The notes beneath the pieces are model-generated. The model searched no databases, was not told where the DNA came from, and saw only the letters and a program-made list of their open reading frames with translations. Shown in pieces: positions 1 through 7,062 of a stretch of 38,248 bases of DNA. Both the position numbers and the translations under genes were made by a program. The stretch is from Armatimonadota bacterium. Its GTDB lineage: Bacteria; Armatimonadota; Zipacnadia; UBA1398; JAKPQA01. Every line of letters begins with the position of its first letter. Positions within the stretch are counted from its first letter, which is position 1. The stretch spans positions 1 through 38,248 of the forward strand of contig JAKPQA010000033.1 of assembly GCA_029547025.1 (NCBI GenBank). Direction: 5' to 3'.

Positions 1-291
1 ACGCTGAAGCCCGCGTGTTTCCCCCCATGGCGCCCCTCCGCAACCAGGCTGATGGGCCACGGGAGCCCTAAGTTACCGCTAATGGCCGGATAGGGTCCCA
101 CCAGGGAGCTTCCCACCCTCCAAGGAGGGGCCGAATGGAAGGGACCCGCGGAGCGGGAAGGGCGCCATCCGGCCCGCTGGAGGGTCGCGCGTCACCCGAG
201 GCCCCTGGGCCGGCTCCCGGCCCGGTCCCCAGAGACGCGTACCTCCAACTTCGCCTCAACCGCTGCACTTCACAAGCCTGATCCCCGTCGG

Positions 292-310
292 CCCTGAGCC
301 TGTCGAAGGG
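292..310. repeat. Recurrent short sequence CCCTGAGCCTGTCGAAGGG
   Basis: The 19-base string CCCTGAGCCTGTCGAAGGG and its reverse complement are, from memory, often found scattered between genes of many GC-rich bacterial genomes. Its ends, CCCT and AGGG, are complementary. It lies just upstream of the transposase remnant. Only one copy was noticed in this window, so its repeat status rests on recollection, not on this sequence. Confidence 0.35.
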
Positions 311-397
311 AGGAGCGCGTGGTGGTCGGCGGTGGGCGCGTCACGAAGGGGCAAGACGGGGCATGGTCCCGCCGCCCTTCGTCACGCCGCGTGAACG

Positions 398-560
398 CGG
401 CGGCTCAGGGTCGACGGGTTGGGGTCGTTGGTGTCCTCATAGCCCGCGGCTGGGCCGATGATTCGTTGGCGGAGCAGCTCCAGGACGGAGAACCGCACCG
501 TGCAGGCATGCCCGCGCCGGACGTCAGATCGCCGTCGTCGAGGCGGGCCACCACGGGTGT
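398..560 (-). pseudogene. Decayed IS1380-family (DDE group 1) transposase remnant
   Basis: Two minus-strand frames carry adjacent pieces of what looks like the N-terminal part of an IS1380-type transposase. One frame, around 520-560, reads PVVARLDDGDLTSGAG, like the opening strand of these enzymes (typically VVADFDGGxxTSDAG). A different frame, around 400-500, reads VLELLRQRIIGPAAGYEDTN, matching the family's LLRQRVxxIACGYEDxND block. Roughly thirty residues that normally separate the blocks are missing, and the rest of the protein, including the catalytic acidic residues, is absent. It is therefore a non-functional relic with an internal deletion and frameshift. The family call rests on the GYED block and is fairly specific; the exact ends are approximate. 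Confidence 0.6.
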
Positions 561-746
561 GGCTTGCAGGAGACCGAGCTGGGTTTGCGGATAACACACT
601 GTGGGCAGGGGGAGTCGACTCCGCTCGCCGAGGAGTTGCTGCAGACCCTTGGCACGAGCGGATCCACTGGCTTCCCGGCCTCTATCTCCCCACTTCCTCA
701 TGCATGGTCCAGGCCAGACACTCGCTGGCTGGTGGCAGTGGTTCGC

Positions 747-1415
747 TCAGGCCTCGGGCGTTACGTCATACACGCGGAGTTCCTCAAAGCGCGTGGTCGC
801 GATGAAGATGGGCAGCGTGCTGACGTGGAGGAGTCGCTCGGCCTCGCCAATCCCTTCGGGGCCGAGTTCACGCCGGAGCATCGCGGCCAGAGAGCGTGAC
901 ATGTCCTCCACGATGGGGAAGCGCAAGGACGGGGGGTGATCGGGGTCGGCATTGCCGTTGCCCCCCTCCGGGAGCCGGCTGAAGATGATGTCGCAGATGT
1001 TGAGCTTCCCCGACTGATAGCGCGTACGCCCGAAGAGCCTGCACGGCGTCGGACGAGCCGGGTAGACGCGGCAGCGCCCGTGAGCGAGGAGCGGGCACGT
1101 CAGGCCCGAAGGGGCTTCGAGGCGCGTCTCGGAGCCGTCAAGCTCGCGAGCCAGCTCGGCACCACACTGCGCGACCTGGGCCTCAGCCACCGCGACGATC
1201 GCCTGGCGCGTGGCCTCGTCGATATGGGCTTGGGCGTAGCGGCACACGTAGGCGAAGTCTAATGCAGTCACAAAGAAGATGCTACCAAGGCAGCACTGGC
1301 TGCAGGTAGGGGGGCAGCGCACCTCCGTGTGGGTCGACTCCAGCTGAGCGGTGCGAGCGTCGAGGACCCGGTAGAACGTGCTCAGCGCCCGGAACACAGC
1401 CGGATGGATGCCCAT
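747..1415 (-). CDS. YkgJ-family cysteine cluster protein
   Basis: The predicted protein has 222 residues. It carries the YkgJ (zinc/iron-chelating) pattern: Cys34, Cys38, Cys41 and Cys42 in a C-x3-C-x2-CC block, then C107-PLL-x3-GRC115-RVYPARPTPC125-RLFG, and Cys141. In this family the conserved cysteines are thought to bind a metal or an iron-sulfur cluster; the biochemical role is not settled. There is no signal peptide or membrane segment, so it is probably cytoplasmic. The ATG at 1415 was chosen because homology begins close to it. The frame stays open far upstream, but that extension is arginine/proline-rich and overlaps the next gene antisense, so it is rejected. The gene is divergent from the exported protein at 1685 and stands alone. 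The family assignment is firm; the function is unknown. Confidence 0.85.
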   Translation of the reverse strand: MGIHPAVFRALSTFYRVLDARTAQLESTHTEVRCPPTCSQCCLGSIFFVTALDFAYVCRYAQAHIDEATRQAIVAVAEAQVAQCGAELARELDGSETRLEAPSGLTCPLLAHGRCRVYPARPTPCRLFGRTRYQSGKLNICDIIFSRLPEGGNGNADPDHPPSLRFPIVEDMSRSLAAMLRRELGPEGIGEAERLLHVSTLPIFIATTRFEELRVYDVTPEA

Positions 1416-1684
1416 GGCACGTTTCCCCGTATCCCACCGAGAATGCGCCGGGGTCATCCTCGGGAGGACGCCGGCTTCGAGCGGGTGCCCCAGACGCGCA
1501 CCGAACGGCTGGTTCGGCGCCTCCTCGCCAAGGCCCTGCACCCGTCCCCGGTTAAAGAGAAGTGCGAGTTGACAAGGAGACCGCGTGCCGTGTGGCGAAT
1601 GGCCACAGTCCTGGCTGGCCTGACTACTGACGCCCCGGCAACGACGCGACCTCTGTTGCACGGGACGAGCTGGGATGGGACACG
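1416..1684. other. Divergent intergenic spacer
   Basis: This 269-base spacer separates the YkgJ gene (minus) from the large exported protein (plus), so promoters for both should lie here. A perfect -35-like TTGACA occurs at 1569-1574 on the plus strand, but no acceptable -10 box follows at 16-18 bases. No gene or structured element was recognised. Confidence 0.4.
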
Positions 1685-3736
1685 ATGGGCATCCGATGGG
1701 CACTCGCCCTGAGCCTTGTGACATGCATGGCCGCTTGCGGCGCGCTTTGGGCCGCGGACGCCGAGGCCGAGTCCGCGGTGGCCCTGGCCATGCCACTGCT
1801 CGAGCAGGCGCGGCATCTACACGCGTCCGGTGATCCTGCCTGGCGGGATAGGCACGAGCGGGCGCTATCGTACTTGCGTCTCGCTGCTGTTGAGGCCCCA
1901 AGTCCACGCGTGTTTCGGCTGCTGGGCGAGGCCGAGCTACTCGCCGGGCGCGAACAGACGGCGGCCGAGGCTTTCCGCCAGTATCTCGAGCTCGGTGGAG
2001 GCGATGGCGGGGAGTCTGAGGCCTGCACGTTCGTCGTCGAGCAGGCATTGCGCAGCGGGGCGGAGGCCATGGCCGCCCAGGACAACAGCCGAGCAGCGGA
2101 GTGCTTTCGGCTTGCCCTGTCTCTGGATCCCCAGAACGCGCTGGCACGGATGGCAGTCGAGAGCCTGGGCGCCACCGTTCCGGACAGCTTCTGGGTATCA
2201 CTGCCATCGGCCGGGCCGCTCGGTGAGCCGGTGCGGGTCCCGCGCCAACGCGCGGCAGCCCTGTGTGCCCAGCGGGCGACTGAAGCCGCGGCTCGCGGCG
2301 ATTGGCCGGCCGTGACCACCTATCTCGAGACCATGGTGGGCGCCGGGAGCCCCAGCTGTGTTGCCGCCTCGCTGGCCCGAGCGTCGGCAGCACTGACCGG
2401 CCTTCGGTCCGATGTGGGATCGGCCGTCTTGCAGCAGGCGCGCGACCACGGCCGCCTCGCCGGGTTTGCTGGGCTCCGCTCCGCGGTTGCCACGGCGGGC
2501 GGCCGCCTCTACCGCGCAGCGCTACTCATGCCGGACGACCTCAGGGCCTACGGGCGCCTGAACCGCGCGCTGCCGGCCGTCACGGAGGCGGTTAGCGCCT
2601 ACGCGCGCGATCGCGTACTCGTGGCCCTCGGCGTGGCCAGCGTTGGGTTGGACTCACTGGCACCAGCCGGCCTCTCGGACCTGGTACTCGAGGCGAGTAA
2701 CGGTGCGACCGTCACTCCCATCGCGAGCGCACCCTGGCCCACACTCACTGACTTCTTGTCCGGCGACCTGGCGACGGAGGGTGAGCTGGTGACTCTGCCC
2801 ATGGCCGATGGCCAGGGGAGACGCCTTCTGGGCCCTGATGTCACCTGGCTGGTGCTACGCGGGTCCGTCGGGGGCCCGTCGGGCGGGTCGTTGGGGTTCC
2901 TGTGGGTCTTCAATGCGGAGGTCACACCGGAGCTTCTGACCCAAGCGCGGCTGGCCCCCGAGCCGGCGGCGCCCACGCCCTCCCCGGCCCTTCCCGCGGT
3001 CGTCGTACGGATTCCGACCTATGCGTCAGGAGGCCGGGCGGTCGAGCTCCCATCGGAGGCCGCAGGCGATGCCATTCCAGCACCAGCACCAGCACCCGCC
3101 CTGCCCGAGCCTCCCATCGCGGTAATCCGGGGAGCGGAGAGCAGCACGCCTCGGCCGATCGCGACCCTGGGGCCCGAGACGGCTCGAGTGTCTCCCGCGA
3201 GGCCCGCATCGGCCTGGTCGGAGGCCCCGGCTGCCCCAAACCTGAGTGCCGGCGCGTCGGAGCAGGAGGTCTATGAGCGCCTGCTGCCTCCACTGAGCCG
3301 CCGGACCGAGGTGGCCGGAGTGCCTGCGGTGGCGATCTGGTTCACCGAGGAGCTCATCGATAGCCTGCTGGCGGTCGTGGGAGATCCAGCTGACCAGGCG
3401 GAGCTCAGCCAGCTCCGGCGCGCCGCGCAGACCCACTTTGTCTTCCTGGTGAGTGCGCCGGAGCCCGAGGGACCGGGATCCCTGCCCTTCGCCGCTCGGT
3501 GTACCCTGACCGATCTGCTGGCCAACCGGCGCAGGGGGCTTTCGTTGACTACGGTGGTGCCCGGCGCGATCGGGGGCAGCAACAAGGGCGGCACCTACGT
3601 ATGCTTCTCGAAGCTGAGCCGAAACAAACGCGAGATGTCGGTCCGCGAGGCCAACACCTTCACCCTGACGGTTGAGATCGGTCGGCAAGTCACGCCCGCG
3701 GTCTTCACGTGGCGACTTCCTCTTGGCCGAGACTAG
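1685..3736 (+). CDS. Large exported protein with TPR-like repeats, function unknown
   Basis: The protein has 683 residues. An N-terminal signal sequence (about residues 1-27) ends in WAADA, compatible with signal peptidase I; an MAAC at 15-18 leaves a lipoprotein reading possible. Residues about 30-170 are alanine/leucine-rich helical pairs with TPR character, such as an ALSYLRLAAVEAPSPRVFRLLGEAEL-like block and AAECFRLALSLDPQNALA. A central alpha/beta stretch follows. A proline/alanine linker (about 420-520) contains runs of PAPAPAPA. A compact C-terminal domain (about 525-683) starts at YERLLPPL and ends in FTWRLPLGRD. No catalytic signature was recognised. The ATG at 1685 directly precedes the signal peptide and has a GGGATGGGA upstream. 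The queA reading frame begins immediately after its stop, so the two may be cotranscribed. Likely periplasmic or surface-exposed; function unassigned. Confidence 0.75.
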   Translation: MGIRWALALSLVTCMAACGALWAADAEAESAVALAMPLLEQARHLHASGDPAWRDRHERALSYLRLAAVEAPSPRVFRLLGEAELLAGREQTAAEAFRQYLELGGGDGGESEACTFVVEQALRSGAEAMAAQDNSRAAECFRLALSLDPQNALARMAVESLGATVPDSFWVSLPSAGPLGEPVRVPRQRAAALCAQRATEAAARGDWPAVTTYLETMVGAGSPSCVAASLARASAALTGLRSDVGSAVLQQARDHGRLAGFAGLRSAVATAGGRLYRAALLMPDDLRAYGRLNRALPAVTEAVSAYARDRVLVALGVASVGLDSLAPAGLSDLVLEASNGATVTPIASAPWPTLTDFLSGDLATEGELVTLPMADGQGRRLLGPDVTWLVLRGSVGGPSGGSLGFLWVFNAEVTPELLTQARLAPEPAAPTPSPALPAVVVRIPTYASGGRAVELPSEAAGDAIPAPAPAPALPEPPIAVIRGAESSTPRPIATLGPETARVSPARPASAWSEAPAAPNLSAGASEQEVYERLLPPLSRRTEVAGVPAVAIWFTEELIDSLLAVVGDPADQAELSQLRRAAQTHFVFLVSAPEPEGPGSLPFAARCTLTDLLANRRRGLSLTTVVPGAIGGSNKGGTYVCFSKLSRNKREMSVREANTFTLTVEIGRQVTPAVFTWRLPLGRD

Positions 3737-3808
3737 CCTGCCCGGACCCGAGCGAGGTATGCCGCGACGGACATCGGCCTCTTCGACTACGAGCTTCCGC
3801 CGGACCTG

Positions 3809-4804
3809 GTGGCCCAGCACCCTTCCGAGCGACGCGACGCATCGCGCCTGATGGTCGTCGATCGGCGAGCGTCCACATGGAGCCACGCGCGCTTCTCCGA
3901 CCTGGGCGACTACCTGGTCCCGGGCGATTGCCTTGTGCTCAACGATACCCGAGTCATCCCGGCACGCCTGATCGGCCGGCGGCTAACGGGAGGTAGAGCC
4001 GAGGCCCTGCTGCTGCGCCCTCTCCCGGGCGGCTCGTGGGAAGCGTTGTGCCGACCGGCCTCGCGGCTTAGGCCGGGCACCGTGATTGACTTCGACGCCG
4101 AAGGCCGGGGGCGCCTGACCGGCGAGGTCACGGCGCGCGGGCCTGAGGGTATCTGCCATCTTCGCCTGGCTCACCAGGGGCCGCTCGAGGCCGTGCTGGA
4201 CGCCGTGGGGCACGTGCCTCTGCCGCCCTATATCCAGCGCGCCGACGTCCCTGTCGACCGCGAGCGGTACCAGACGGTCTATGCGCGGAACCCGGGCGCT
4301 GTGGCCGCCCCAACTGCCGGCCTGCATTTCACCGAAGAGATGCTCACTTCGCTGGCCAGCCACGGCATCGTGGTTGCCCGGCTCACGCTCCACGTGGGAC
4401 TGGGCACCTTCCGCCCTGTGGCCGTCGAGCGTATCGAGGACCACGTGATGCATGCCGAGGACTTCGTCCTGCCCGAAGAGGCGGCAGAGGCCGTGAATGC
4501 CGCCAAGGCCCGCGGGAACCGCGCGGTCGCCGTCGGCACCACGTGCGCGCGAGTGCTGGAGACCTGTGCACAGCCCGACGGCCTGGTGGTTCCGCAGTCG
4601 GGCTCGACACGGCTGTTCATCACGCCGGGATACGAGTTCCGGTGCGTCGACTGTCTGCTGACGAACTTCCACTTGCCCCGGTCGACTTTGCTGATGCTGG
4701 TCTTCGCGATGACGGGCGTCGAGCTGGGGCAGAGGGCCTATGCGGAGGCCGTCGCGAGGCGCTACCGCTTCTACAGCTACGGCGACGCGATGCTGATCAT
4801 GTAG
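3809..4804 (+). CDS. queA: tRNA preQ1(34) S-adenosylmethionine ribosyltransferase-isomerase QueA
   Basis: QueA transfers and isomerises the ribosyl moiety of S-adenosylmethionine onto preQ1 at the tRNA wobble position, giving epoxyqueuosine; it is cytoplasmic. Family blocks are obvious: AQHPSERRDASRLMV, GDCLVLNDTRVIPARL, AAPTAGLHFTEE, LHVGLGTFRPV, TTCARVLE and LLTNFHLPRSTLLMLV. The first usable codon is GTG at 3809 (331 residues). However, the conserved family N terminus (LFDYELPPDL) is encoded in frame just upstream from 3773, where no ATG, GTG or TTG exists before the stop at 3734-3736. An ATG at 3759 is in another frame. Either translation starts at ATC 3773, or one base is missing between about 3760 and 3772. 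The body of the gene is intact. It lies head-to-tail behind the exported protein ending at 3736. Confidence 0.95.
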   Translation: MAQHPSERRDASRLMVVDRRASTWSHARFSDLGDYLVPGDCLVLNDTRVIPARLIGRRLTGGRAEALLLRPLPGGSWEALCRPASRLRPGTVIDFDAEGRGRLTGEVTARGPEGICHLRLAHQGPLEAVLDAVGHVPLPPYIQRADVPVDRERYQTVYARNPGAVAAPTAGLHFTEEMLTSLASHGIVVARLTLHVGLGTFRPVAVERIEDHVMHAEDFVLPEEAAEAVNAAKARGNRAVAVGTTCARVLETCAQPDGLVVPQSGSTRLFITPGYEFRCVDCLLTNFHLPRSTLLMLVFAMTGVELGQRAYAEAVARRYRFYSYGDAMLIM

Positions 4805-4891
4805 GCGGGCGCCTGCACGACGGCTATGCCGCGGCGACGGAGGCCGCGGCTCGCCCTGCGGCAGTGACCTCAGGACTCGCATCCCAGGGGC

Positions 4892-5596
4892 CTAGAGCTC
4901 CAAGCTCTCCGGGCAGTGCTGCCTGCGGTACTCGATGCACTCCTTCGTTGGTGGGAATACGATCTCGCCTGCGCCGCACGGGTACCCGTACAGAACCCGG
5001 TCGGGGTTCTGCCCCCAGGGGTCGCGGTTGTCCTGCCTCGCGCGGATCACCGAACCGTCCGGACGAGCGCGAAGGACCAGCCCCGTGAAGCTCGTGGGCC
5101 CGCTGTAGCCACGCGGCACGGGCAGATGCTCGCCGTGGCAGGGGCATGCAATGAGCCCGGCGGTGGGCACCATCTCAAGCGCCTTGGTGATGGTGCTCTG
5201 CCAGTGCGCGCCGGCGCCCCACATCGAGTCATACGCGTAGGTGACCCCGATCGGGAAGATGGTGTTCGGATCGATGCCGTCGTTCACGAGCGCGTCCACC
5301 GACCCGCTCTTGGCCATCCCGTTGGGGTCGGGATCGGCCGGGCAACGGAAGATCGCCGCCGTCCGAACGTAGGGCTCCCGGATGGTGGCGAGCGTTGCCG
5401 GAGGTCCGTCCCAGTCGTCGCAGTACGCGCGCCAGGCAAGGGCAAGTTGGCGCAGGTTCGACGTGCACGTCGCCTCCCAGCCCTTCCGGCGCGACCCCGC
5501 GTAGGCCGGCAGCAGGACACCCACCAACAGCGCGATGATCGCCAGCGCCACCAGCAGCTCTATCAATGTGAACCCACGAGCGGTTCCGCTACGCAT
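4892..5596 (-). CDS. Type II secretion/type IV pilin-like pseudopilin
   Basis: The protein has 234 residues and a textbook prepilin leader: seven residues ending in basic-Gly, then FTLIEL. Cleavage would fall after Gly8, and Glu13 is the fifth residue of the mature protein. A hydrophobic helix (about 9-30) follows, then the block SNLRQLALAWRAYCDDWDG. That block is typical of the abundant xGFTLIEL pseudopilins of Planctomycetota and Armatimonadota. The globular part ends in several cysteines. Such proteins are processed by PilD-type peptidase and anchored in the inner membrane or built into a pseudopilus; the role of these multi-copy paralogues is unknown. The ATG at 5596 has GAGGGG 9 bases upstream. 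It is the last gene of the minus cluster and converges on queA with an 87-base gap that holds no clear terminator. Confidence 0.85.
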   Translation of the reverse strand: MRSGTARGFTLIELLVALAIIALLVGVLLPAYAGSRRKGWEATCTSNLRQLALAWRAYCDDWDGPPATLATIREPYVRTAAIFRCPADPDPNGMAKSGSVDALVNDGIDPNTIFPIGVTYAYDSMWGAGAHWQSTITKALEMVPTAGLIACPCHGEHLPVPRGYSGPTSFTGLVLRARPDGSVIRARQDNRDPWGQNPDRVLYGYPCGAGEIVFPPTKECIEYRRQHCPESLEL

Positions 5597-5618
5597 GTGC
5601 GGTCACCCCTCTCAGGAC

Positions 5619-5669
5619 GCCGTAGCCGCGGAGGGCGCGGGGGTAGCCCACGCCCTCCGCGGCTACGGC
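5619..5669. repeat. Perfect 19-bp inverted repeat (hairpin), possible terminator
   Basis: The left arm, GCCGTAGCCGCGGAGGGCG (5619-5637), is exactly complementary to 5651-5669, with a 13-base loop. It begins at the last base of the stop codon of the 5669-6163 gene and lies upstream of the pseudopilin start. It could act as a transcription terminator or attenuator between the two genes, although no T-tract follows, or it could be a REP-like mobile palindrome. Its GTAGCC sequence also opens the repeat at 22444. Confidence 0.75.
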
Positions 5670-6163
5670 TACCCCACGTTCCACGTGCCGTCTTCGTTCC
5701 TTGCCGCTCTGGCCGCTCTCGCGGCCCCAGCCTCAGCCTCGGCTTCGGCCGCGCGCCTGCGGATCCACAGGGCCACGGGGTAGGTACCTGCTAGAGTCAG
5801 CAGGCCGAGGGGGATGTCCTCGACGATCAACCAGTGAAGCCCCTGGCCGACCGTCGCGCCGGGCAAGACAGACGAGAAGAACGTGCGCAGGTCACCCAGG
5901 CGGGCATAGGAGTAGCAGCCGACCAGCGCCGCAGAGACTTTGGCCACTACTGGTACGAGGAGCACGTCGCGGACAGGCCGAGGGCCCAAGAGCGTGAGCC
6001 CCAGGCAGCAAGCCGCCCCACACAGGGCCCCGACGTACCGGTTCAGGTCCGAGTAGCCATGATGAGTCACCATCGGTGTGGCTCGGGCCACAAGCTCGCC
6101 CGCTGCCATACCCACAAGGACCCCAACTAGCCCGGCTAGGATGCTGCTCACGTAGCGTGGCAT
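5669..6163 (-). CDS. Small integral membrane protein, unknown function
   Basis: The protein has 164 residues with four probable membrane segments (about 5-28, 42-62, 66-90 and 112-132). A charged tail after residue 135 is very rich in alanine, glutamate and arginine. No family was recognised. The ATG at 6163 has GGAGG 6 bases upstream. The gene sits between two other small membrane-anchored proteins in one orientation, with gaps of 57 bases upstream and 72 downstream, consistent with one transcript. The strong hairpin at 5619-5669 touches its stop codon. It could be a membrane partner of the pseudopilin or of the CcdA-like protein, but that is only context. Confidence 0.65.
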   Translation of the reverse strand: MPRYVSSILAGLVGVLVGMAAGELVARATPMVTHHGYSDLNRYVGALCGAACCLGLTLLGPRPVRDVLLVPVVAKVSAALVGCYSYARLGDLRTFFSSVLPGATVGQGLHWLIVEDIPLGLLTLAGTYPVALWIRRRAAEAEAEAGAARAARAARNEDGTWNVG

Positions 6164-6220
6164 GCCAGACCTCCAGTTGGCGCGTCGGCTTTCGAGGCGG
6201 CAGGCGCGCGCTTTCGGTCG

Positions 6221-6634
6221 CTACGGATCCCAGATGGTCATGCCGTATACGGTGACCGGCCCGCTGTTCCAGTTGCAGCACGATCCGTTGTAAAACCAAC
6301 CATCCGCCTTCTCGCATAGCATCGGGTTCGAGGGACCGTAGGGACCAGGCCGGGTGCTGTAGTAACGTGCTTTGAGGTACGCCGTCCTCCAGTTGGGCGC
6401 TACCAGCCCGTAACAGAGAGGTGTGCCTGGGTGGCAGAAGAGACGCCCACCGGAGTCATTCCCCTCAACGTACGCGTCTGAGCCGATGATGAACTGCCAG
6501 TCGTCGTGCATCTCGCACGTACTCCACCACGCGTCCCATCCCTCGGTGCCCGGCCAGCGCGTCCATATGGAGAACGCGGCGACCGGCGTGAGGGCCAGGA
6601 CCAGAACGATGTTGGCGACTCGATGAAGCCTCAC
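6221..6634 (-). CDS. Cysteine- and tryptophan-rich membrane-anchored protein, unknown
   Basis: The protein has 137 residues when started at the GTG at 6634. An N-terminal hydrophobic helix (about 6-23) is followed by an extracytoplasmic domain with six cysteines and many aromatic residues, including CEMHDDWQFIIGSD, LFCHPGTPLC, NPMLCEKADGWFYNG and SCCNW. The cysteines suggest disulfide bonds, which fits the thiol-redox-like membrane protein just upstream. The frame opens further, to GTG 6658, but GAGGAGG at 6640-6646 lies 5 bases before GTG 6634 and settles the start. That ribosome site overlaps the end of the upstream reading frame (stop at 6645), which implies coupling. No family was recognised. 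Confidence 0.65.
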   Translation of the reverse strand: MRLHRVANIVLVLALTPVAAFSIWTRWPGTEGWDAWWSTCEMHDDWQFIIGSDAYVEGNDSGGRLFCHPGTPLCYGLVAPNWRTAYLKARYYSTRPGPYGPSNPMLCEKADGWFYNGSCCNWNSGPVTVYGMTIWDP

Positions 6635-6639
6635 GATGG

Positions 6640-6646
6640 CCTCCTC
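6640..6646 (-). promoter_or_regulatory. Shine-Dalgarno GAGGAGG deciding the GTG start at 6634
   Basis: On the minus strand, GAGGAGG is 5 bases upstream of GTG 6634 and overlaps the stop region of the preceding reading frame (6645). It supports the shorter start over GTG 6658, which would place this site inside the coding region. Confidence 0.7.
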
Positions 6647-7062
6647 AGTACGTCTCACGTGCCGCGGTGCTCGCCTTGCGGCAAGCCGCCACGGCTGCCA
6701 TCACGACCTCGCGGTGCCCATCGGCACGGTTCTCGGCATAGACCACCTCCCCGTCACGCCAGATCTCCGTGTAGGGCACCCACTCACACGGGATCGGCCC
6801 GGTAGAGACGGCCAGGAGAGCACGAGAGCCGCCCGCACGCCCGGGATCCACACCCCCGCCTACCGCGTCGTCGATGTCTAGACGCGGAAGCGGGTGCCCG
6901 TCGGGGCTCGAGCAGCGCTCGAGGTACCCGATGCGCTGCCGCACGCCCGGGTTGGATCTTGGCCCGAACGTGACGGCCCACACGCCGCGAGACACCACGT
7001 CTGGGGGTGTGGCCAGGCGGCCGTCGGTGAGGACCGGGACGACCCGGACATCCGCCCACGCT
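6645..7062 (-). pseudogene. C-terminal part of the CcdA/DsbD-like protein, displaced by a frameshift
   Basis: From about 7060 down to the stop at 6645, a different minus frame carries protein-like sequence of about 138 residues. It runs from WADVRVVPVLTDG through RGVWAVTFGPRSNPG to EWVPYTEIWRDGEVVYAENR and ends in AACRKASTAARETY. No start codon lies at its beginning, and sequence upstream in the same frame is arginine-rich shadow. The simplest reading is that it continues the membrane protein at 6878-7885 through a -1 shift or a missing base near 7055-7065, adding an extracytoplasmic tail. I did not recognise the tail. The next gene's ribosome site overlaps its stop, which supports real translation to that point. 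A separate overlapping gene with an unrecognised start is the alternative. Confidence 0.5.

Larger units (their letters stand above)
1..746. other. Intergenic region without an intact gene
   Basis: No reading frame here has convincing protein-like composition over its full length. The only recognisable content is a decayed transposase fragment near 398-560 (listed separately), the recurrent short sequence at 292-310, and a small palindrome, GCCGCGTGAACGCGGC, at 386-401. No tRNA-like TPsiC arm, tmRNA, RNase P or riboswitch signature was recognised by eye on either strand. A structured RNA in 1-290 cannot be excluded without a covariance search. Confidence 0.55.

Noticed and set aside
1-290. 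A structured RNA or riboswitch near the left edge
   Set aside because: Several GC-rich short stems can be drawn, but no conserved riboswitch, RNase P or tmRNA motif was recognised on either strand.
1569-1597. TTGACA at 1569-1574 as a promoter for the 1685 gene
   Set aside because: The hexamer is perfect, but no -10-like sequence occurs 16-18 bases downstream (GTGGCG at the expected place).
747-2393. A 548-residue minus-strand open frame covering the YkgJ gene
   Set aside because: Only the last 222 residues are protein-like. The extension is arginine/proline-rich and antisense to the exported protein at 1685.
4805-4891. Terminator between queA and the pseudopilin gene
   Set aside because: Only short stems (AGAGCT/AGCTCT, CCGCGG palindromes) are present with no T-tract, too weak to call.
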